Assembly: GCA_021298045.1 (NCBI GenBank)
Contig: JAJTHY010000098.1
Location: 1 to 9,763, forward strand
Origin: Candidatus Jidaibacter sp.
GTDB lineage: Bacteria; Pseudomonadota; Alphaproteobacteria; Rickettsiales; Midichloriaceae
Direction: 5' to 3'
Length of the DNA: 9,763 nt
The first letter of the stretch is position 1. Each line of letters begins with the position of its first letter. Of the stretch, positions 1 through 7,895 are shown piece after piece. The translations under genes and the position numbers were made by a program. The notes under the pieces were generated by a model that worked only from the letters and a program-made list of their open reading frames with translations, searched no databases and was not told where the DNA came from.

Positions 1-2174
1 AAGCATTTAATATTTGGAAAAAGCTTACGGGTTTTAGTGACGATAAAATTATCCGCATCAGCACGGATGATAACTTCTGGGCTATGGGAGAGGTAGGACC
101 GTGTGGACCGTGCTCGGAAATTTTTTATGATCATGGAGACAGGTACTGGGGGGGGCTTCCAGGAACTTCAGATGCAGATGGAGATAGATATATTGAAATT
201 TGGAATTTGGTTTTCATGCAATATGAGGATCAACTAGGCGGAAAAAGATTAAACCTTCCAAAGCCGTCAATTGACACGGGTATGGGGCTAGAGCGTATCT
301 CTGCAGTATTACAAGGAAAAAATAGCAATTTTGATATCGATCTGTTTCAAAATCTTATTGAAGCTTCAAAGCGTTTGTCTGGGGATCATTCTGATTCAAG
401 TTCGCATAAGGTGATTGCCGACCATATAAGGTCAATATCATTTTTAGTGGCTGATGGGGTAATGCCATCTAATGAAGGCAGGGGGTATGTTTTGCGCCGC
501 ATTATGAGACGTGCGATGAGGCATGTGCATAATCTTGGCACAAAGGATATTATTTTGCATAAAATGGTGCCAAATCTGGTTGCTGAAATGGGTGATGCTT
601 ACCCGGAACTCAGGCGCGCACAAGCTGTTATAACTTCTGTATTAGAACTTGAGGAAAATCGTTTTCGAGATACTTTAGGCAAGGGCATGAAAATTTTGGA
701 TGAAGAGTTGGCTAAGTTGCCTCAAGGATCAGCTTTTCCAGGATCAGCCGCTTTCAAATTATATGACACATACGGCTTTCCAGTGGATCTTACATGTGAC
801 GTGTTGCGCACCAAGGGAGTTGCAGTGGACATGCCGGGATTTGAAAGTGAAATGGCGGAACAGAAGAAACGTGCTCGTGCAGCATGGAGTGGCTCTGGCG
901 AGCATGCAACTGATGAAATTTGGTTCAAGATTGCAGAAAACATTGAGGCTACAGACTTCTTGGGTTACTCCTTAACTGACTCAGAAGCACAGGTAGTTGC
1001 TCTTGTTCAGGACGGAAAGATAGTAAGCCAAGTAGAATCTGGAGATGCGATTATAATTCTAAACCAAACTCCATTTTATGCGGAATCTGGTGGGCAAACT
1101 GGAGATACTGGGCACATATCTGGTAACGAAGTTTTTGACACAAAGAAATATGCTGGCAAACTTTTTGGACATCACACACATATAAGTAGCACCCTAAAAA
1201 TGGGTGAATTAGTTAAGGTTGGTATTGATGAACATAGGCGTACTCAGATAAAAGCCAATCACTCAGCGACTCACCTACTGCATAAAGCTTTACGCACAGT
1301 ATTGGGAGAGCACGTAATGCAGAAAGGCTCGCTGGTAATGCCGGATAAATTAAGATTTGATTTTTCTCACAATAAGGCTTTGAGTCTTGAGGAGATCTGT
1401 TTTATTGAAAAAACTGTTAACCAGATGATAATTGCCAATACTGAATCCGATACTAAACTTATGTCCACAAATGATGCTATAGAGTATGGTGCAATGGCTT
1501 TATTTGGCGAAAAATATGGTGAAGAAGTAAGAGTGGTATCTATGGGTTCTTCCGTTGAGTTATGCGGCGGAACGCACGTGAAAGCTACCGGTGATATAGG
1601 CATGTTTAAAATTGTTTCGGAAGAAGCGATCGCCTCTGGAGTTCGTAGAATAGAGGCTGTAACCGGGATAGTTGCTCTTGAATATTTAAGTAATAAAGAA
1701 GCTCTTTTAAAAACTGTCACTACTCAACTGAAATGTTCTGAAGCTGAATTACACAACAAAATCGTTACATTAATTGAGGAAAAGAAGACGCTGGAAAAAG
1801 TGTTATCTAAATACAAAATAGAGGCTGCGCTTAAGGTGGAGCCTGAAATTCGCAATATCAATGGCGCTAAAGTTCTGATACAGCGTACAGAGCAAATTTC
1901 TCCAACGGAAATTCGTTCTGTTATGGATACCCTGTCTAAACGTTACGCAGAAGGTGCTGTTATAATCCTTACATCAAGTTTTGAAGGAAAGGCTTTGGTA
2001 TTAATTAGCATAAGTAAAGACTTGTTGACAAAATACAACGCAAATGACATGGCTAAAGCGGCGGCAAAGCCTTTGGGCGGCAATGGTGGAGGTCGGCCAG
2101 ACAGTGCGCAAGCAGGGGGAAGCCAAATAGAACTATTGGAAGAAGCGATAAGCACAGTATTGGATTTCATTTAA
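1..2174 (+). CDS. alaS: Alanyl-tRNA synthetase (AlaRS), N-terminus cut by window edge
   Basis: Charges tRNA-Ala with alanine in the cytoplasm and hydrolyses mischarged Ser/Gly-tRNA-Ala. The frame is open from base 3, giving 723 residues before the TAA; an internal Met at 84 is not the start because the preceding codons read as AlaRS (SDDKIIRISTDDNFWAMG). In window numbering, the catalytic-domain signature GPCGPCSEIFYDHG lies at about residues 32-45, followed by GRGYVLRRIMRRAMRH. The editing domain has the zinc motif HSATH (H420, H424) and CGGTH (C521, H525). The C-terminal DHHA1-like domain ends with a Gly-rich GGNGGGRPDSAQAGGS. Aligning the zinc ligands with E. coli AlaRS (H564, H568, C666, H670, from memory) implies about 144 residues are missing on the left, for a total near 867, normal for the family. 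All visible key residues are intact. A kinase gene follows in the same direction after 51 bp. Confidence 0.98.
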   Translation, partial: AFNIWKKLTGFSDDKIIRISTDDNFWAMGEVGPCGPCSEIFYDHGDRYWGGLPGTSDADGDRYIEIWNLVFMQYEDQLGGKRLNLPKPSIDTGMGLERISAVLQGKNSNFDIDLFQNLIEASKRLSGDHSDSSSHKVIADHIRSISFLVADGVMPSNEGRGYVLRRIMRRAMRHVHNLGTKDIILHKMVPNLVAEMGDAYPELRRAQAVITSVLELEENRFRDTLGKGMKILDEELAKLPQGSAFPGSAAFKLYDTYGFPVDLTCDVLRTKGVAVDMPGFESEMAEQKKRARAAWSGSGEHATDEIWFKIAENIEATDFLGYSLTDSEAQVVALVQDGKIVSQVESGDAIIILNQTPFYAESGGQTGDTGHISGNEVFDTKKYAGKLFGHHTHISSTLKMGELVKVGIDEHRRTQIKANHSATHLLHKALRTVLGEHVMQKGSLVMPDKLRFDFSHNKALSLEEICFIEKTVNQMIIANTESDTKLMSTNDAIEYGAMALFGEKYGEEVRVVSMGSSVELCGGTHVKATGDIGMFKIVSEEAIASGVRRIEAVTGIVALEYLSNKEALLKTVTTQLKCSEAELHNKIVTLIEEKKTLEKVLSKYKIEAALKVEPEIRNINGAKVLIQRTEQISPTEIRSVMDTLSKRYAEGAVIILTSSFEGKALVLISISKDLLTKYNANDMAKAAAKPLGGNGGGRPDSAQAGGSQIELLEEAISTVLDFI

Positions 2175-2180
2175 AAATCC

Positions 2181-2196
2181 TTGCATTTCCATGCAA
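2181..2196. repeat. Short perfect palindrome downstream of alaS
   Basis: TTGCAT and ATGCAA form a perfect 6-bp inverted repeat separated by TTCC, seven bases after the alaS stop. It could be a weak transcript-end hairpin, but no T-run follows, so it is not a canonical rho-independent terminator. Its left arm coincides with the best -35-like hexamer for the next gene, so it could equally be an operator. The function is inferred only. Confidence 0.4.
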
Positions 2197-2211
2197 TTAG
2201 CTGATTATGCT
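2181..2211 (+). promoter_or_regulatory. Possible sigma70-type promoter for the PleC-like kinase
   Basis: TTGCAT (2181-2186) resembles a -35 box and TATGCT (2206-2211) a -10 box, but the spacing of 19 bp is longer than ideal. A start site near 2218 would leave only about 8 nt before the ATG at 2226. No convincing Shine-Dalgarno is visible there, so translation may be near-leaderless, or the gene may be read through from alaS. This is a weak prediction. Confidence 0.3.
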
Positions 2212-2225
2212 ATTTATGTAATAGT

Positions 2226-3731
2226 ATGATTCCACTAGTTCAGATGTTTGCAAATATACGTATATTTAGCGTTTTGGTTGCGCTCTTTATCTTAGTTGCG
2301 TCGATGGTTGGAAGCTATTTTTCTAGAGAATATATAATAAAACATTTTATTAATGCTCCGCTGCTAGGTTTAAGCTTAGAGTTAAAAGAGATTTATATAA
2401 AAAACATATGGAACCGGTATTATCCAGTTATACATTATATTAAATCGCAACCCCTATCTGAATGGGGAAGCTTATATCAATACCAGTCATTCCAGTTGGC
2501 TTCACGGGAGTACTTGGACACAGAGTCTTTGATTAAAGTAACAGTTCTTAATTCTGATGGAAAAATACTCTTTGATAGTGATGATGATATTGCTATAGCG
2601 CACAAAGATTTTTTAGCACAAAAAACATTAAATATTAGGGGCGATGTTGATAATCAATATTTTATGGATATTGATGAAATAACAGTTTCATTGGGCAATG
2701 GAGAGAAAAGTAAAAAAAATGTTTTAGTTATTACGCTGCCGCTTAATGTAACTTTAGAGCTGGATGAGGGTAAAAAACAAGAGGCTGAAAGAGGTGTATT
2801 AGAGTTAGTTTACGATATTGATCATAGGCATACTATTTTAGTTTTAGGGCAATACCTTTTTGTCTTGATTATGATGATTGTTATTGTACCAGTGGCCTTG
2901 CTTTTAGTAATGGCTTCAAAAAGAGTTGAGGAGTTAATAGATAAACAACAAGAGGCTGCACTGGAGCTTGCTAATGCTAAGGCAGTTGCTGAATCAGAAA
3001 GTCGTGCCAAATCTCAATTTTTAGCTAATATAAGCCATGAATTGCGTACGCCACTCAATGCTATTATAGGATTCTCCGAGCTAATTAATAGTGAATCTAT
3101 GGGGCCGCTTAATAACGAAAAATATAAGGAATTTGTGCATGACATTAACGCATCTGGCGTACATTTGTTAAGCTTGATAAATGATATACTGGATTTTTCT
3201 AAAGCTGATGAAAACAAACTCCAGATAAATTTAGAGGAAGTTGACCTTACTAAGACAATAAAGATATGCTTACGTATGATGGCACCAAGGTCTCAAGAAG
3301 CTGGAGTAACACTTGTAGATGAAGTTCCTGCGGAGCACATAATAATTTTAGCTGATGCCAAGCGCACTAAACAAGTTGTGTTAAATTTATTGTCTAATGC
3401 TGTTAAGTTTACACCTGAAGGAGGCAAGGTTATTGTGAAAGTTTGGAAAAACTTAGACAACAATTCTATAGTTATGCAAATTAAAGATAGTGGAATCGGT
3501 ATGGCTGCTCAGGATTTAGCGAGGGCTCTTTCTCCCTTTGGCCAAATTGAAAATAAATTAAGTAAGCGATTTGAAGGTACTGGTTTGGGGTTGCCTTTAT
3601 CTAAAAAACTTGTTGAGCTTATGAATGGGAGCTTTGAAATTCAGAGTGAGTCAAACATAGGCACCACTGTAACAATTGTATTTTCTTTACAAAGCAGCGA
3701 TATAGAAGATAGCGAAGAGGAAATTACATGA
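2226..3731 (+). CDS. pleC: Membrane sensor histidine kinase, PleC/DivJ-like
   Basis: Inner-membrane sensor kinase of 501 residues. A first membrane helix lies at about residues 11-31, an extracytoplasmic sensor region at about 32-202 that matches nothing I recognise, and a second helix at about 203-229. A short charged coiled coil (about 230-265) leads into the dimerisation/phosphoacceptor domain with ISHELRTPLNAIIGFSELI (phospho-His H271). The ATPase domain has the N box NLLSNAVKFTPEGG (N391), G1 DSGIGMA (D421), F box SPFGQ and G2 GTGLGL (451-456). All catalytic motifs are intact. No HAMP, PAS or receiver domain is visible. The sequence after the phospho-His (GPLN, HLLSLINDILDFSKADE) resembles PleC/DivJ kinases, which act on DivK/PleD in alphaproteobacterial cell-cycle and development circuits; partner and role here are inferred. 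An alternative start is ATG at 2244; neither start has a clear ribosome site. It is convergent with addA. Confidence 0.85.
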   Translation: MIPLVQMFANIRIFSVLVALFILVASMVGSYFSREYIIKHFINAPLLGLSLELKEIYIKNIWNRYYPVIHYIKSQPLSEWGSLYQYQSFQLASREYLDTESLIKVTVLNSDGKILFDSDDDIAIAHKDFLAQKTLNIRGDVDNQYFMDIDEITVSLGNGEKSKKNVLVITLPLNVTLELDEGKKQEAERGVLELVYDIDHRHTILVLGQYLFVLIMMIVIVPVALLLVMASKRVEELIDKQQEAALELANAKAVAESESRAKSQFLANISHELRTPLNAIIGFSELINSESMGPLNNEKYKEFVHDINASGVHLLSLINDILDFSKADENKLQINLEEVDLTKTIKICLRMMAPRSQEAGVTLVDEVPAEHIIILADAKRTKQVVLNLLSNAVKFTPEGGKVIVKVWKNLDNNSIVMQIKDSGIGMAAQDLARALSPFGQIENKLSKRFEGTGLGLPLSKKLVELMNGSFEIQSESNIGTTVTIVFSLQSSDIEDSEEEIT

Positions 3732-3749
3732 TTTCATACCAATTTAGTA

Positions 3750-6227
3750 TTACTTCACAGAAATAACATCATACCAGCTATGTCCTCTACCTTTAATGCC
3801 GGCAACATATAGTTCCCTTTCTGCCCTTGTTACCGCTACATAAAGCAAACGCTTGCTTTCTTCGGCACTAGCTTGTTTTATAGCCGCCAGAACAGATTCG
3901 TAGTGAGCAGATTTTTGGTGCGCGCCTACAGCAAAATATAGCTCACCCTCATGGAACAATACATCATCAGAGCTGTTGGCTTCGGAGGATGCAGCATCTG
4001 CCAAAATAACAATTGGTGCTTGCAATCCCTTCGCGCCATGCACTGTCATAATTCTTATTGCGTCAGAATCTGCTTTATGAACTGCTGCCGGGGCTTGGTA
4101 AAATTCTAAATAGTCGAGAAAGCTTTTTATCCCAGCACCATTTTGCACTTTATAAAATGCATGAGTAGCTTCCAAAAACGAATCTATAGTATCCTTAGCG
4201 GGCTCGCCAAATCTTTTCACAAACGGATCTGTATCAGAGAGTAAAGATATTAAAGCATCTAAAATAGGTAGCTCTTTAAACAGGGTAAAAATCATCTCCA
4301 AATTTGCTGCTAGGCTTGGATCTTTTTGCTTTATAGAGTCTAGTAACGTACCCTTTCTGTTAAATGCGAGCTCAAAAAGTTTTTCTTCAGTAATGCCAAA
4401 GAATGGTGATTTCAATAGCCCAGCTAAGTTAAGATCATCATCTGGGTTAAGCGCGAATTCAAGTGCGGAAGTGATATCCATAATTATCAGATCATCTTTA
4501 AACCTACCATATTTTGGCGTATTCACCTTAAAACCAGCATGTCTTAATTTAGCAGCTAAGATGTCTAGCATTTGAGAACGCTTGCGCACTAAAATCATTA
4601 TATCTGCAGGTTTTGCGTGGGAGCTTTTAAGCCAGCCAATAACCTTTGCAGAAATAAATTCTGCCATCTGATAATGGTTATCTTCTACATCTATTTCCTT
4701 GGATGGCATATCCCATATTTCGGACTTCTGCTTTGGTGCAGGCTCGATAAGCGGCCAAAGCTCTACATAGCCAGGACCACTCCTATATGGCATATGCTCT
4801 ATATAGTCTTGGAAAAAATTAGGGAAAATATTATTTGCCAAATCTAAGATGGATTGCTCTGACCTAAAAGAAAGATTCATGGTCAAATTTTTCCAGAGGC
4901 TGGCATCAGAAGAAAGAGCAGCAAATGAATGAAATTTGGATTTAAAAATTTCTGGATCTGCACCCTGAAAACTAAAAATAGATTGCTTAAAGTCGCCCAC
5001 TATAAAGAGAGTGCGCCTCAGTTCTCTGGCTCCAACACCTGCAAAAAATTCACTGCTCAGCATCTCAATAAGCATCCATTGCTTTTGGCTTAGGTCTTGA
5101 GCTTCATCCACCAAAATATGATCAATTTCATAATCTAAATGATATAAAATACCAGGATCTGACTTGAGCAAATTTAGCGCTTCAGATATTATATCATCAT
5201 AATCCAAATAGCCTTTTTCGGTTTTTAATAATTCATATTTTACGAGCATCACCTTGGCAAGATTAATGAAGGCTAGGTTTAGACTTGCAAACATATAATT
5301 ACGATTTCTCTGCTCAATTTCCATCACAACCTGCTGCAACTTACTCACTGCTGCAAGTCCTCTGCTATCTGCAGCAAGAGCTTTTTTGCTGTAAAATAAC
5401 TTACGTGGTTTGCCATCTAAAGTTAGCAAACTCTTCTTCAACATTTCATAATCTGCGTTTGCAATCGCCTGTAAGATGCTATCTGCTTTAGTATCAACCT
5501 TGGTTAAATTCCTCAGTATCTGCACAAATCCTTGGCGTGTGTATTCAATAATTTTATTCTGCTGTAGTTGATAGTCAAAATCGATTTCAGCTTCATTTAT
5601 GAAGAAAATATGCTCTTGCAGGTTAGTATGTGTATATAAGTATTCTTTAAGCTCAGATGTTTCATACATCAGATTTGTTATGCGACTTTCTATAGTGGAT
5701 ACAGCGCAATGCTTAGTAAGCTCTATAAATGCTGAGGAAATTTCTTCTGGTAAATTTAGAAAGTTACTGGATATCTCATAGAAGATTTCTTTGAGTGCTC
5801 TTCGCTTAACAGCTCCGTCTATCAAGGCCCTGTTTCTCATGCCATTAGATTTTTGGTATCTAGTAATTATTTCTAAGCAGAAAGAGTGTAGTGTTTGAAT
5901 TTTTAGATCATACTTATTAAATAATATTTCCGTATAAAGATTGCGAACTTTGTTGGCTGAAGCTTCACCAAAAAGATTTGTGATTTCTTCATCATTTAAT
6001 TGGGAATAATTTTGTGCAAGCGCCGTTACTCTATCTAGCATCTCTTTTGCTGCTGAGTTCGTATAGGTTATGCACATAATCTTACTTGGCGCACTCCCAC
6101 TTAGCATCAAATTTATAAACCTATCGCATAAAACTTTAGTTTTACCAGTGCCAGCAGATGCAGAAAGAAATACCGAATGTTCGGGGTCGGCTGCTATCTT
6201 TTGCACATTTATGTGCGCTTCATGCAT
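3750..6227 (-). CDS. addA: AddA-type UvrD/Rep-family DNA helicase lacking the C-terminal nuclease domain
   Basis: Superfamily 1A helicase of 825 residues, the motor subunit of the AddAB double-strand-break resection enzyme. Motifs in order: Walker A ASAGTGKT (23-30); Ia ITYTNSAAKEM; Walker B DEAQD (374-378); III VGDFKQSIFSFQGADP (from about 410); IV LSFRSEQSIL; V TVHGAKGLQAPIV (H730); VI LLYVAVTRAERELYV (794-808). The phrases ASAGTGKTKVL and VHGAKGLQAPIVIL are typical of alphaproteobacterial AddA. Such proteins usually have about 1,150 residues, including a C-terminal PD-(D/E)XK nuclease of RecB type. Here translation stops 17 residues after motif VI, at SWYDVISVK, and the next bases belong to the convergent kinase gene, so the nuclease is absent. 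The start at 6225-6227 has a modest AAAGAG upstream on the minus strand. No addB is visible. Calling it a UvrD-like helicase is certain; the AddA assignment is strong but not proven. Confidence 0.88.
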   Translation of the reverse strand: MHEAHINVQKIAADPEHSVFLSASAGTGKTKVLCDRFINLMLSGSAPSKIMCITYTNSAAKEMLDRVTALAQNYSQLNDEEITNLFGEASANKVRNLYTEILFNKYDLKIQTLHSFCLEIITRYQKSNGMRNRALIDGAVKRRALKEIFYEISSNFLNLPEEISSAFIELTKHCAVSTIESRITNLMYETSELKEYLYTHTNLQEHIFFINEAEIDFDYQLQQNKIIEYTRQGFVQILRNLTKVDTKADSILQAIANADYEMLKKSLLTLDGKPRKLFYSKKALAADSRGLAAVSKLQQVVMEIEQRNRNYMFASLNLAFINLAKVMLVKYELLKTEKGYLDYDDIISEALNLLKSDPGILYHLDYEIDHILVDEAQDLSQKQWMLIEMLSSEFFAGVGARELRRTLFIVGDFKQSIFSFQGADPEIFKSKFHSFAALSSDASLWKNLTMNLSFRSEQSILDLANNIFPNFFQDYIEHMPYRSGPGYVELWPLIEPAPKQKSEIWDMPSKEIDVEDNHYQMAEFISAKVIGWLKSSHAKPADIMILVRKRSQMLDILAAKLRHAGFKVNTPKYGRFKDDLIIMDITSALEFALNPDDDLNLAGLLKSPFFGITEEKLFELAFNRKGTLLDSIKQKDPSLAANLEMIFTLFKELPILDALISLLSDTDPFVKRFGEPAKDTIDSFLEATHAFYKVQNGAGIKSFLDYLEFYQAPAAVHKADSDAIRIMTVHGAKGLQAPIVILADAASSEANSSDDVLFHEGELYFAVGAHQKSAHYESVLAAIKQASAEESKRLLYVAVTRAERELYVAGIKGRGHSWYDVISVK

Positions 6228-6312
6228 ATAATTACTCTTTAAAATGGTGATGGGTTAAGTCCAATTATGGATAACAGCCTGCACAAAATTAATCAGACAT
6301 TTGTACTGTAAT

Positions 6313-6478
6313 GAAAATCTATGTTTTTCGTCGCTGCGAGGAGACTCTTGGCGACGTGGCGGTCCACATTTTTGCCATCCCTGTTGCGGAAGGGATGGGT
6401 CTAGGTCCGGAACGACGAAAGCGCTGGATTGCCACAGTCGGTACACTCCCTCGCAATGACGCCATTCATAGTATTTTC
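6313..6478. repeat. GC-rich palindromic interspersed element (MITE/RPE-like)
   Basis: This non-coding element fills the middle of the addA/envZ-like divergent region and is far more GC-rich than its surroundings. Its ends are inverted copies. The left outer arm GAAAATCTATG (6313-6323) pairs with CATAGTATTTTC (6467-6478) with one extra base. The inner left arm at 6329-6366 (CGTCGCTGCGAGG to TGGCGGTCCA) pairs with the inner right arm at 6425-6461, whose reverse complement runs CGTCATTGCGAGGG to TGGCAATCCA. The inner arms have diverged in their middles. The CGTCATTGCGAGG...GGCAATCCA signature resembles dispersed repeats known from many bacterial genomes, including Rickettsiales (recalled, not searched). 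Both strands stay open through it (about 63-66 codons), as in palindromic elements found inside genes, but these frames lack any family resemblance. No clear target-site duplication is visible. It is probably non-autonomous. Confidence 0.75.
6375..6398. repeat. Internal hairpin of the palindromic element
   Basis: CCATCCCT (6375-6382) and AGGGATGG (6391-6398) form a perfect 8-bp stem around an 8-base loop (GTTGCGGA). It sits between the two outer arms, so the element has a cruciform-capable nested structure. It could also form a stable RNA stem if transcribed in either direction. There is no T-run after it, so a terminator role is unsupported. Confidence 0.65.
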
Positions 6479-6575
6479 TGGTATGAACTATCCATTATTC
6501 AGATGCTATAGTAATTCAAACCTCCTAGACTCGCAAGACGAAATCATACTCAACACTTTTTTATCAAAAATTTTG

Positions 6576-6584
6576 TGTTATGAT
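6576..6584 (+). promoter_or_regulatory. Extended -10 promoter for the envZ-like/gpmI operon
   Basis: TGT followed by TATGAT gives an extended -10 box (TG at 6576-6577, hexamer 6579-6584). The region 17 bp upstream is T-rich (CTTTTT) with no good -35, which extended -10 promoters can tolerate. Transcription would start near 6591 and run into the Shine-Dalgarno at 6599-6603. The placement between the repeat element and the GTG start fits well. Confidence 0.5.
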
Positions 6585-6598
6585 AACTAGTCAGCTCT

Positions 6599-6603
6599 AA
6601 GGA
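6599..6603 (+). promoter_or_regulatory. Ribosome binding site that selects the GTG start
   Basis: AAGGA lies 7 bases upstream of GTG at 6611. This spacing supports the GTG codon as the true start and places the first membrane helix right at the N-terminus, as expected for an EnvZ-like kinase. Confidence 0.7.
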
Positions 6604-6610
6604 TTATAAG

Positions 6611-7879
6611 GTGTTTAAAGGGTTATTCTTCAGGTTCTTATTAATAATAATTATACCCATTTTAATACTACAATTTGTGGGGCTTTACATTTTTTATGAG
6701 CGCCATTGGGACTCTATCTCAAAACGGCTTGAAAGCAATTTAGTGGGCGAAGTAAGGGCTATATACAGTCAAATTGAAGCCAGAGATTTCAAAGATGCAT
6801 CCAGGGTAGCAAGGTTGCTTAGTTTTCAATTAAGTGAGATTACAGAATCTAAGAGTGATATATACTTTAATGCAAAAGCTTCAGATGAATACCTCAAAAA
6901 TTTATCAACGCAGATAACTGCTGCAATTTTAAAGCCGGTGTTTATTGAGTATTATAAAGATAAGAATTACATCGATATCAAAATTTTTCACGACGCAAGC
7001 ACTGTATATGCAATGCAATGTTCGCATAAAAAAGTATACAGCCCTACAGTTACAGTATTTTTTGCTTGGATGGTGGGGGCGGCAATAATAATGATATTGA
7101 TTTCTGTAGTCTTCATGAAAAACCAAATAAGGGCAATTTTGCAACTTGCTGATGCTGCGGAAAAATTTGGCAAAGGTCAAGATATTGATAAATTCAAACC
7201 AACCGGAGCCATAGAGGTGAGGTCTGCTGGGAGGGCGTTTTTAAAAATGAAGGCCAGAATAGAGAGGCAAATCTATTACCGAACTCAGCTACTTGCACAT
7301 ATATCACATGACTTGCGCACTCCCCTTACTAGAATGGGTCTCTCCACTCAATTTATTGAGAACAAAGAGGTTTGTGACGATATCAACACGGAAATTCAGC
7401 TGATGCAAAACATCATTGATGATTATCTAAATTTTGCTAAAGAAGAAGGAAATGAATCGACAAAAAGCTTTGATCTTGTCGCAGCTATTAAAAATTTGGT
7501 TAGGGTTTATAATAACCAAAAAATTAATTTTGTAAGTAAAACTGAATCTTGCATGGTTACCCTCAAGCCGCATGCTCTTGATAGAGCATTCAACAACCTT
7601 GTAGACAACGCTCTTAAATTTTGCAAAGAAAAAGTACAAATCACCTTTTCTTTAGAGCAAGACTATTGGTATTTAAACATTGATGACGATGGCAAGGGGA
7701 TTCCAAAAGATTATTACAAGAAAGTTTTTAAGCCATTCTATAAACTCGACAAAAATTCTAGGGGTTTTGGTTTGGGACTTGCTGCTGTCAAAAGTATTAT
7801 TTATAGTCAGGGCGGTAAAATAAAGCTTGCCAAGAGTGATCTTGGGGGGTTAAGAGTGATCGTAAAGGTGCCATTGTAA
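6611..7879 (+). CDS. envZ: EnvZ-like membrane sensor histidine kinase
   Basis: Inner-membrane sensor kinase of 422 residues, by family expected to phosphorylate an OmpR-type response regulator. Membrane helices lie at about residues 7-28 and 149-170, enclosing an extracytoplasmic region of about 120 residues. A HAMP linker follows (about 170-225; ADAAEKFGKGQD, then EVRSAGRAFLKMKARIERQI). The phosphoacceptor motif is ISHDLRTPLTRM (H233); HDLRTPLTR is the EnvZ-type H box. The ATPase domain has N box NNLVDNALKF (N333), G1 DDDGKGIP (360-363), F box FKPFYKLD and G2 GFGLGLA (from 385). All catalytic motifs are present. The start is GTG, supported by AAGGA seven bases upstream. The HAMP and H-box wording resembles alphaproteobacterial EnvZ homologues. 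No response regulator gene is adjacent. gpmI starts 16 bp after the stop, so the two are probably one transcript. The stimulus is unknown. Confidence 0.87.
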   Translation: MFKGLFFRFLLIIIIPILILQFVGLYIFYERHWDSISKRLESNLVGEVRAIYSQIEARDFKDASRVARLLSFQLSEITESKSDIYFNAKASDEYLKNLSTQITAAILKPVFIEYYKDKNYIDIKIFHDASTVYAMQCSHKKVYSPTVTVFFAWMVGAAIIMILISVVFMKNQIRAILQLADAAEKFGKGQDIDKFKPTGAIEVRSAGRAFLKMKARIERQIYYRTQLLAHISHDLRTPLTRMGLSTQFIENKEVCDDINTEIQLMQNIIDDYLNFAKEEGNESTKSFDLVAAIKNLVRVYNNQKINFVSKTESCMVTLKPHALDRAFNNLVDNALKFCKEKVQITFSLEQDYWYLNIDDDGKGIPKDYYKKVFKPFYKLDKNSRGFGLGLAAVKSIIYSQGGKIKLAKSDLGGLRVIVKVPL

Positions 7880-7895
7880 GGGTGAGGTAAGATAT

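Noticed and set aside
1367..1720. 117-codon open frame on the minus strand inside alaS
   Set aside because: It lies wholly within a strongly conserved AlaRS editing-domain segment on the other strand and resembles no protein family.
3720..3735. GAAAT-TACATG-ATTTC inverted repeat between the convergent kinase and addA genes as a bidirectional terminator
   Set aside because: The stem is only 5 bp and A/T-rich, overlaps the kinase stop codon and has no T-run, so it is probably chance.
6228..6312. Promoter for addA on the minus strand
   Set aside because: CATAAT- and TATCCA-like hexamers exist, but none has a convincing -35 at usable spacing, so no specific site is claimed. The promoter presumably lies here or within the repeat.
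6255..6511. Two opposing small open frames (63 and 66 codons) as possible genes
   Set aside because: Both consist mainly of the GC-rich palindromic element and have no good ribosome site or recognisable protein pattern. They are better explained as repeat-derived open frames.
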